Shown here: positions 8,160-15,673 of the stretch, one piece after another
Numbering within the stretch: the stretch's first letter is position 1
How the letters are laid out: each line of letters opens with the position of its first letter
NCBI GenBank assembly: GCA_964472195.1
Contig: CAYYJH010000014.1
Span: forward strand, 1 to 42,216
DNA from: BS750m-G4 sp964472195
Lineage (GTDB): Bacteria; Bacteroidota; Ignavibacteria; Tepidaquicellales; Tepidaquicellaceae
Direction: 5' to 3'
Length of the DNA: 42,216 nt
The notes under the pieces: generated by a model
What the model was told of the DNA's origin: nothing
The model's database searches: none
What the model saw: the letters and a program-made list of their open reading frames with translations, nothing else
Translations under genes and position numbers: made by a program

Positions 8160-11100
8160 ATGAAAATCAGAAATAAATTACTCGTCATTTTAGTACTGAC
8201 AGGCATGATTCCCATGATCGCTATAGCCTGGATTGCAGCAAAAATTACAGGAAATTCCTTAGTTGATTCTGTCGAGGAGAGACTTGAAGTAATCACTTTA
8301 ATAAAGAAATCTGAGATAGAGAACTACTTTATTGATTTAGAAAAACATGTATCAGAGCTATCGGATAAGTATGAAATTCGTCAGGCGTTTTCTAAATTTG
8401 AGAGTTTTCGAAAAGAAGAGAACATTAAAAGTACCGGCGAATTCCCGGTGCATAATGAGAAATGGAATTCTATTGTTGATAATAATCGTCAGTTTGTGAA
8501 AGGTTTTGTTGAGAGGAATGCAATTGATGATATATTGTTCATTAATGAATTTGGACAAGTAATGTACACTTTTGCAGAAGAGACTGACCTTGGAGAAAAT
8601 CTATTAAACGGAAAATTAAAGAACAGCGGATTAACATTACTTTTCAAAAAAGTTTTAAAGGATAAGAAATATAGAATTGAGGATTTTAAATCGTATGAAC
8701 CTTTAAATAATATCTATGCATGTTTTGTAGGAATTCCTTTTTACGATGTTAATGGGAAGTTTACAGGCGTTATTGCAATTCGTATCAGTACAAAGAGTCT
8801 CAATAACATCGTTTTGCAAAAAGTAGGTCTTGGGGGAAGCGGAGAAACTTATCTTATTGGAATGGATCTTGATGGTAAAACTTCCTTAAGAAGTACAAGA
8901 ATAATAAAACAGGGTGATATTGGTCAAATAAAAACTGATTCTGTTATCGATATGATTTTCAAGGGAAAAGATAGTTACCTCGGGACAAAGATAGGAAGCA
9001 CAGGTAACGAAGAATTCGTTGATGCTGTTAAGCTTGATATCGTCGGTCTTAATTGGGGGCTTTTCACTACTATGTCAATAAATGAAGTGCTGGAACCTAT
9101 GAATAGAATGAAAATTTACATATACACTTTTGGATTAATATGGATTATTATAATCGTGGTTATTTCAATTATTTTTTCGAATGCAATAGCTAAACCTATA
9201 AAAAATATTTCATCTGCCATGGAGGAAATATCAAGAGGGGTGTTGGATAATACTATTACACTAAAAAGAAAAGATGAATTAGGAATATTAGCGAATTCAT
9301 ATAAGCAATTACAGGGAAATCTGATAAGTACAGTTAACCAGGTTGATGTAATATCTTCAGGAGACTATAACAAAGACATTGAACCGCATTCTGACACGGA
9401 TCATCTCGGTATCGCGCTTCATAACATGACTAAAAAACTTCGTGAGACCTCAATTGAAAACTACAAGCAGAATAATATTAAAACATTCCAGAATGAGTTA
9501 AATGAGAAATTAAGAGGTGAGCTTGATATTAATACTTTTGCTGGAAACACGATAACTTTTCTCGTAAAAAATTTGAATGCTCAAATCGGTGCATTTTATA
9601 TACATGATGAAGATACAAAAGAATTAAATCGCATTGGGAGTTATGCTTTTCCTGAAGATGCAAAAGTTAAAGGTAATATTAGAATGGGTGAAGGATTAGC
9701 CGGACAGGCTGCATTAGAAAAGGAAATAATCTCAGTATCAGATTTACCCGATGATTATGTACGTATCAATTCAGCACTCGGGGGCACCAAACCATGGAAT
9801 GTAATTGACATACCTTTACTCCATGAAAAGAATTTGATAGGTGTTATAGAGCTCGGCTCTTTAAAAAAGTTTTCTGATGATGACATCGAAGTTTTAGATA
9901 TAGTAATGGAGAATATTGCCATAGGACTAAGTACTGCTCTATCCCGGAAGAAGATGAAAGAACTTCTCGAAAAAACTCAACAGCAATCAGAAGAACTTAA
10001 GACTCAACAGGAATTACTGCAATCGACAAATGAAACTCTAGAGACTCAGAGGGAAGAGCTTAAAATAGCTAATGATGAACTAAAACAGCAAGCTGAGAAA
10101 TTGCAATCAAGCAGGGAAGTATTAAAAAAGCAACAGGGAGAGCTTAAAGCTTCAAATGAAGAGTTAGAAGAGCAAACGCAACAATTGCAGTTGACAGGGA
10201 AAAGATTAAAAGAACAACAGGATGAACTTCAGGCTTCGAATGAAGAATTAGAAGAAAAAACAGAATATCTCGAACAGCAAAAGGCTGAAATTATGAAGAA
10301 GAATGAGGCTCTTAAAACTGCACAATATGAAATCGAGAGAAAAGCAAAAGAACTTGAAGATATTAGCAGATATAAATCAGAATTTCTTGCGAATATGTCG
10401 CATGAGTTGAGAACCCCGTTAAACAGTATGCTCATTCTTTCCAAAGACCTCGCAGATAATAAAAAAGGCAATCTAATAGAACGGCAAGTAGAATCTGCTG
10501 ATATTATATACAATAGTGGAACTGATCTTCTGGAATTAATAAATGAAATTTTAGATCTATCGAAAATAGAAGCCGGAAAGATGATGATAAATATCGTGCA
10601 AACTGAACTGAATGCGATTCTAACAAACATTAATCGTAATTTTAATGCCCAGATTACTAAGAAAAGCTTAAAACTTAATTTACATTTAAATGAAGATTTA
10701 CCAAAAACAATACAAACTGATCAACAACGATTGGAACAAATCATCAAGAATTTGATATCAAATTCAATTAAGTTCACTAAAGAAGGCAGCATTACAGTTG
10801 ATATTTATAGACCGGGAAAAGATGTCAAACTTTTTAATAGTGCTCTTAAGCCGGATAAGACTATTGCGATTTCAGTAACTGATACAGGTATAGGTATTCC
10901 TGTGGAGAAACAAGCACAGATATTCGAAGCTTTTCAGCAAGCTGACGGAAGCACTTCAAGAAAATTTGGTGGAACGGGTTTAGGGCTTTCTATTTCACGC
11001 GAGTTAGCAAAACTTTTAGGCGGTGAACTGCAATTAAAAAGTAAAGGAGGTGAAGGATCTACATTTACTTTATATGTACCTGAAGAATTAAGCAGTGAAA

Positions 11101-12467
11101 CAACATCGGAAGAAAAAAAAGTTGGAGTTTCAGAAAAAAATGAAAAAAGTATTACTGAAGAGCAAATAACATTTGCGAAAAAAGAAAGCATCTCCGAAGA
11201 GAAAATTGTAAAAGGCAATGGTTCTTCTGTAAGAAAAGATTTTCAGCATATATTCCCATCGATAAAAGATGACAGAGATAATTTAAAGAAAGATGATAGG
11301 GTAATTCTCATGGTAGAGGATGACCAGGCATTTGCGAAAACTATTTATAGATATTGCGAGGATAAAAAATTTAAATTCCTGCATGCTGGAGATGGTGAAA
11401 CAGGATTAAAGATGGCAGAAAAATATAAACCCGATGCAATAATTCTGGATATCAATCTGCCGGGGATTGATGGATGGACTGTACTCGATGCTTTGAAAGA
11501 GAATTCGCACACACGTCACATACCAGTTCATATGATGTCTGTTGAAGAAGAAACCATTGATGCTTTTAACAAAGGAGCTATTGGTTATTTGACAAAACCT
11601 GTCAGTAAGAAAAGTCTAGAAGAAGCATTTAATAAAATGTCATCTCTGTATTCAAAAAAAATAAAAGATCTGCTTGTTGTAGAAGATGATGAAAATATGT
11701 GTAAAACAATTGTTGCTCTTATTGGAGAGAATGGAGTAAAAGTTAAAACGATCGGATTTGGAAATAAAGCATTGTTAGAATTGAAATCTAAATCGTATGA
11801 TTGTATGATACTTGATCTTGGATTACCGGATATATCAGGATTTGAAGTTTTAAAGAAAATGAATGAGATGAAAGATATTAAAATACCTCCGGTAATAGTC
11901 TATACAGGTAAAGATATTTCCAGGGAAGAAGAATACGAATTAAAAAAATATGCAAAATCTATAATAGTTAAAGGAGTAAAATCTGAAGAAAGATTACTTG
12001 ATGAAACAGCTCTATTCCTGCATCAGGTTGTTGATGAATTACCGGAATCAAAGAAAAAAATGATATCCAGGTTGCATGATAAGGAAGCACTTTTTGATGG
12101 TAAAAAAATACTTGTTATAGACGATGATATGAGAAATGTATTTGCTCTTTCGAAGATTCTTGAAGATAAAAATATGATTGTCTCGAGTGCCTCAAATGGT
12201 GAAAAAGCACTGGAATTATTAGAAAAGAATCCTGATATAGATCTAATATTAATGGATATAATGATGCCGGTTATGGATGGATACGAAACGACGAAGCAAA
12301 TACGATCTCAAAATGAGATAAATGATATACCGATTATTGCACTAACTGCAAAAGCTATGAAAGAAGATCGAGACAAATGCATAGAAGCAGGAGCGAACGA
12401 TTATTTAACAAAACCGATAGATATTGAGAAGCTGATTTCTTTAATGCGTGTTTGGTTGTACAAGTAA
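8160..12467 (+). CDS. Hybrid sensor histidine kinase: Cache-like/HAMP/GAF/kinase/three receivers
   Basis: 1435 residues. The order is TM helix about 8-30; extracytoplasmic sensor about 31-318, Cache-like with DILFINEFGQVMYT; TM helix about 320-345; HAMP region about 343-430; GAF about 441-595; long coiled coil about 598-735 with a 28-residue repeat (ASNEELEE twice); HisKA with His748 in MSHELRTPLN; HATPase with N-box near 862, DTGIGIP near 907 and GGTGLGLS near 937; then three receivers with phospho-acceptors Asp1097, Asp1219 and Asp1366. All three keep the acidic pair and a lysine (LTKP, IVKG, LTKP). It has a strong ribosome site, AGAGGAGAAG, and follows cheB by 13 bp. It probably integrates an external ligand and a cytoplasmic GAF signal, with multi-step phosphorelay. 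The output partner is not encoded as a DNA-binding protein here. Confidence 0.92.
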   Translation: MKIRNKLLVILVLTGMIPMIAIAWIAAKITGNSLVDSVEERLEVITLIKKSEIENYFIDLEKHVSELSDKYEIRQAFSKFESFRKEENIKSTGEFPVHNEKWNSIVDNNRQFVKGFVERNAIDDILFINEFGQVMYTFAEETDLGENLLNGKLKNSGLTLLFKKVLKDKKYRIEDFKSYEPLNNIYACFVGIPFYDVNGKFTGVIAIRISTKSLNNIVLQKVGLGGSGETYLIGMDLDGKTSLRSTRIIKQGDIGQIKTDSVIDMIFKGKDSYLGTKIGSTGNEEFVDAVKLDIVGLNWGLFTTMSINEVLEPMNRMKIYIYTFGLIWIIIIVVISIIFSNAIAKPIKNISSAMEEISRGVLDNTITLKRKDELGILANSYKQLQGNLISTVNQVDVISSGDYNKDIEPHSDTDHLGIALHNMTKKLRETSIENYKQNNIKTFQNELNEKLRGELDINTFAGNTITFLVKNLNAQIGAFYIHDEDTKELNRIGSYAFPEDAKVKGNIRMGEGLAGQAALEKEIISVSDLPDDYVRINSALGGTKPWNVIDIPLLHEKNLIGVIELGSLKKFSDDDIEVLDIVMENIAIGLSTALSRKKMKELLEKTQQQSEELKTQQELLQSTNETLETQREELKIANDELKQQAEKLQSSREVLKKQQGELKASNEELEEQTQQLQLTGKRLKEQQDELQASNEELEEKTEYLEQQKAEIMKKNEALKTAQYEIERKAKELEDISRYKSEFLANMSHELRTPLNSMLILSKDLADNKKGNLIERQVESADIIYNSGTDLLELINEILDLSKIEAGKMMINIVQTELNAILTNINRNFNAQITKKSLKLNLHLNEDLPKTIQTDQQRLEQIIKNLISNSIKFTKEGSITVDIYRPGKDVKLFNSALKPDKTIAISVTDTGIGIPVEKQAQIFEAFQQADGSTSRKFGGTGLGLSISRELAKLLGGELQLKSKGGEGSTFTLYVPEELSSETTSEEKKVGVSEKNEKSITEEQITFAKKESISEEKIVKGNGSSVRKDFQHIFPSIKDDRDNLKKDDRVILMVEDDQAFAKTIYRYCEDKKFKFLHAGDGETGLKMAEKYKPDAIILDINLPGIDGWTVLDALKENSHTRHIPVHMMSVEEETIDAFNKGAIGYLTKPVSKKSLEEAFNKMSSLYSKKIKDLLVVEDDENMCKTIVALIGENGVKVKTIGFGNKALLELKSKSYDCMILDLGLPDISGFEVLKKMNEMKDIKIPPVIVYTGKDISREEEYELKKYAKSIIVKGVKSEERLLDETALFLHQVVDELPESKKKMISRLHDKEALFDGKKILVIDDDMRNVFALSKILEDKNMIVSSASNGEKALELLEKNPDIDLILMDIMMPVMDGYETTKQIRSQNEINDIPIIALTAKAMKEDRDKCIEAGANDYLTKPIDIEKLISLMRVWLYK

Positions 12468-12482
12468 AAAATATTAATAACT

Positions 12483-14012
12483 ATGGAAAACAGTAACATC
12501 AAAATACTAATTGTTGACGACAAGGTTGAGAACCTTGTTAGCTTGGAGACTCTGCTCGAAGATTTAAATGTTGAATTCATAAGAGCACAGTCCGGAAATG
12601 AAGCTTTAGAGAAAACCTTAGAGCATGAATTTGCACTTGCATTGGTCGATGTTCAAATGCCTGAAATGGATGGTTTTGAGACTGTGAGGTTGATGAGACA
12701 GGTAAAGAAAACGAAGTATCTACCTGTAATATTTGTATCTGCTATTTATTCTGATGAATATTACAAGATTAAGGGAATTGAATCCGGTGCGGTAGATTTT
12801 ATAGCAAAACCAATAGTACCCGAAATTCTAAAGGGTAAAGTCGGTATATTTCTGGATCTTCATTATCAAAAGAAAAATCTTGAAGGAGAAATTGAATTAA
12901 GGAAAAAGATTGAAAAGGAATTAGTAATTAGTGAAAAAAAGTATCACGGTTTATTTGATGGAGTCCCGGCTGGTCTTTACCAAACTACAAAAGAAGGAAA
13001 GTTTTTAGTTGTTAATGAAGCATTTGCTAAAATACTCGGATACAATAATAAAAAGGAAGTATTAAAGGAAAGTGCATCAAAATATTATATTAATGAAAAA
13101 GACCGGGTCAGATGGAGTAAAGATATACAAAAATTCGGTGTCGTTCAGAATTTTGAAACTAAGATCCGCAGGGTTGACGGTAAAGAGATTTGGATTCAGG
13201 ATAATGCACGCGCTGTCAAGGATTCAGATGGAAATCTCTTATATTACGAAGGAAGTTTATTGGATGAAACAAAGAGAAAGGAAGCAGAAGAAGCTTTAAA
13301 AAAGTCAGAGGAGGAATTAAGAAAGGCGAATCAAACAAAAGATAAGTTATTTTCGGTAGTATCTCATGACTTGAGAGGACCAGTTGGGAATCTTAATCAT
13401 TTTTTAGAAGAGCTTGTGGATAATCCGGATCTATTTAGTAAAGAAGAAGCTGAAGAAATATTAAAACTTCTCAAGGTATCAGCTTCCTCAACATATAATC
13501 TCTTAGAAAACCTTTTAAGCTGGGCACGAAATCAAACAGGGGAAATTAAATATAAGCCTGAGGTAATGGAATTAAACGAAATAATTTTTGAAAATGTTAC
13601 TTTATTCGAAAATAATGCCAGATTAAAAAATATAAAATTAAGTTCTAATATCCCGGAGGATTTAAAAGTAAAAGTGGATAAGAATATGATAACTACCGTA
13701 ATAAGGAATTTAATTTCGAATGCATTAAAGTTTACAAATGAAAATGGTAAAATAGATCTCTTGGCAAAACCAAACGGAAAATATGTTGAAGTTTCAGTGA
13801 GTGATACTGGTGTGGGAATGGATAAAGAGACTTTGGATAAAATATTCGATCCACATTCAGGTTATAGCACAAGGGGTACAAAAGGTGAAAAAGGAACAGG
13901 TCTTGGATTGAACTTATGTAAAGAGTTTATCGAAAAGAACGGGGGAAAAATATGGGTAGAAAGTATTGTCAATAAAGGCAGTAAATTTAAATTCACTTTA
14001 CCGATAACATAA
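12483..14012 (+). CDS. REC-PAS-histidine kinase
   Basis: 509 residues, soluble. An N-terminal receiver (ILIVDDKVENL, phospho-acceptor Asp56 in LVDVQMPEMDGF, and Lys in IAKPI) is joined by a short coiled coil to a PAS domain (about 150-265; ends YYEGSLLDETKRK). HisKA follows with His295 in VVSHDLRGPVGNL, then HATPase with NLISNALKFT, DTGVGM and GTGLGLNLC. A receiver in front of the kinase is typical of proteins that take phosphate from an upstream hybrid kinase and pass a modulated signal on. It begins 15 bp after the hybrid kinase, so the two are certainly co-transcribed and probably form one relay. Confidence 0.92.
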   Translation: MENSNIKILIVDDKVENLVSLETLLEDLNVEFIRAQSGNEALEKTLEHEFALALVDVQMPEMDGFETVRLMRQVKKTKYLPVIFVSAIYSDEYYKIKGIESGAVDFIAKPIVPEILKGKVGIFLDLHYQKKNLEGEIELRKKIEKELVISEKKYHGLFDGVPAGLYQTTKEGKFLVVNEAFAKILGYNNKKEVLKESASKYYINEKDRVRWSKDIQKFGVVQNFETKIRRVDGKEIWIQDNARAVKDSDGNLLYYEGSLLDETKRKEAEEALKKSEEELRKANQTKDKLFSVVSHDLRGPVGNLNHFLEELVDNPDLFSKEEAEEILKLLKVSASSTYNLLENLLSWARNQTGEIKYKPEVMELNEIIFENVTLFENNARLKNIKLSSNIPEDLKVKVDKNMITTVIRNLISNALKFTNENGKIDLLAKPNGKYVEVSVSDTGVGMDKETLDKIFDPHSGYSTRGTKGEKGTGLGLNLCKEFIEKNGGKIWVESIVNKGSKFKFTLPIT

Positions 14013-14024
14013 TTTAAAAATTTT

Positions 14025-14336
14025 ATGGAAAACAAAAAACAAAATTGCTGGGAATATAAAAATTGTGGTAGGGAAGAGGGTGGTGAAAATGTTGAGAAAT
14101 TAGGTGTATGTCCTGCATATTTAGAGACAAAGCTAAACAAATCTAATAGTGGGGTGAATTCAGGAAGGAGCTGTTGGGTTGTTGCTGGTACTTACTGTGG
14201 TGGTGAAGTACAGGGTACATATGCAAAAAAATTCGAAAATTGTAAAGACTGTGATTTCTATCAGAAAGTCTGGGATGAAGAAGGAGTAAATTATATTACA
14301 TCTCTGTCACTATTGCAAATTTTGAAAGAAAAATAA
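14025..14336 (+). CDS. Two-CW domain small cysteine-rich protein
   Basis: 103 residues. Two copies of a Cys-Trp motif are present: NCWEYKNCGRE at the start and GRSCWVVAGTYCGG in the middle. There are further cysteines in GVCPAY and NCKDCDFY, eight in all, suggesting metal or cofactor binding. This matches what I know as the two-CW family, often found near or inside sensory proteins. The biochemical role is not established. It starts 12 bp after the REC-PAS kinase and is the last gene before the terminator at 14433-14467, so it belongs to the CheR/CheB/kinase operon and could be a redox or ligand accessory of the kinases. Confidence 0.8.
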   Translation: MENKKQNCWEYKNCGREEGGENVEKLGVCPAYLETKLNKSNSGVNSGRSCWVVAGTYCGGEVQGTYAKKFENCKDCDFYQKVWDEEGVNYITSLSLLQILKEK

Positions 14337-14432
14337 TTTTAATCTCATATATGATATTTCCGAAATTAATATTGTTTTGTGCATATGTTTTAGAATAAAT
14401 GGTGATACCGAGATATTGTTGATATTTGATTA

Positions 14433-14467
14433 ACAGCCTAATGATGTATGTCATTAGGCTGTTTTTT
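14433..14467 (+). terminator. Rho-independent terminator of the signalling operon
   Basis: A perfect 12-bp stem pairs ACAGCCTAATGA (14433-14444) with TCATTAGGCTGT (14451-14462), with a six-base loop and a T-run through 14467. It lies about 100 bp after the two-CW gene and before the next promoter region. Confidence 0.9.
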
Positions 14468-14602
14468 GTGTGATGGTTTTGAAGAATAGTGATTTATATG
14501 GATTTATTGCTTTTAATTCATGCCATTTTTAATTTTTAATCTTTTATTTTTATTATATATTTATTTGTGTATTTTACTAATATATAAGCATTACTTATCA
14601 CT

Positions 14603-15475
14603 ATGAAACTATGTTATATAATTTTCTTAATTTCTTTGTTTATTGCAGGTTTTTTTTGCAATAACCCTGATACATTAAAGGAGAAAAATGATAAGAGAAA
14701 TGATACTACTATCAATTCTGAGTTGTCAAAATATAATTTCGAACCCAAAGAATCACTTGTAATAAAATTACCCGGAGAATTGCAGGAAATCTCAGGTTTA
14801 ACTATGACAGATGACGGGAGATTGTTTGGGCATAATGATGAGAAAGGATTTGTATATCAGATAGATTATTCTAACGGTAATGTAATGAAGAAATTTTCTC
14901 TGGGGGAGAAATATAAGAGGGAGGATTTCGAAGGTATCGCGTATGCAAACAAAAAGTTCTATATGGTTGTGAGCAGCGGAGACATTTATGAGTTTAATGA
15001 GGGTAATGATGGAGAAAGTGTATCATATAATGTTCTTAAAACAGAATTGAAATCTAAAAACGATGTTGAAGGATTATGTTATGATCCCGAAACGAATTCA
15101 TTACTGCTTGCTTGCAAGGGATATCCAGGTAAAGGTTTTAAAAAGAAAAAAGCAGTCTATTCGTTTTCTCTGGATGAAATGAAGCTCGATGATAAACCAC
15201 GATTCTTAATCAACCTTTCAGAGATAAAAAAAACATTTAATCCATCAGGGATTGAAAGAAATCCTAACACGGGAACGTTTTTTATTATTGCAGCAAACGG
15301 GAATGCAATAATAGAAATATCCAAAGATGGAATGTTGATTGACAAAAAGAAGTTGTCTCCAATTATACACGAACAGCCGGAAGGTATTACATTTGCCCCG
15401 GATAAAAGTCTAATCATAAGCAATGAAGGAGACTTTAAAAGAGGTTCGATTGTGATACAGAAGTATAAGGAGTAA
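14603..15475 (+). CDS. SdiA-regulated-like beta-propeller lipoprotein
   Basis: 290 residues. The signal peptide is followed by Cys19 in AGFFCNN, a likely lipidation site. The remainder is a propeller-like sequence of the SdiA-regulated/YjiK family: PGELQEISGLTMTDDGRLFGHNDE, then KREDFEGIAYANKKFYMVVSSGDIYEF, DVEGLCYDPE, NPSGIERNP and QPEGITFAPDKSLIISNEGD. The repeated x-G-[IL]-x-Y/P phrases mark successive blades. The molecular function of the family is poorly known; an envelope location is likely. It follows the terminator by about 135 bp and so has its own promoter. It may or may not be transcribed with the barrel genes downstream (about 200 bp gap). Confidence 0.82.
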   Translation: MKLCYIIFLISLFIAGFFCNNPDTLKEKNDKRNDTTINSELSKYNFEPKESLVIKLPGELQEISGLTMTDDGRLFGHNDEKGFVYQIDYSNGNVMKKFSLGEKYKREDFEGIAYANKKFYMVVSSGDIYEFNEGNDGESVSYNVLKTELKSKNDVEGLCYDPETNSLLLACKGYPGKGFKKKKAVYSFSLDEMKLDDKPRFLINLSEIKKTFNPSGIERNPNTGTFFIIAANGNAIIEISKDGMLIDKKKLSPIIHEQPEGITFAPDKSLIISNEGDFKRGSIVIQKYKE

Positions 15476-15673
15476 ATTTCATATTATAATGTAAAGATAT
15501 TCTAACATTGTGCAATGGTAAGTCGCTGACAATATAGTCGTAAGCCAATTCGATACTCGATTGATAAATGTTTCACATTCTTCCGCTGTGTGTGCAATTA
15601 ACTGATGATATATCCTTGTGTTATACGTATTATCTTTTATGTATATTTTATACTTTTTGGAAAAGGATTTATA

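Noticed and set aside
15605..15673. Upstream ATG start for the first kinase-like/barrel protein
   Set aside because: The added 23 residues precede a normal signal peptide that starts at the GTG, which has a good ribosome site and aligns with the paralogue.
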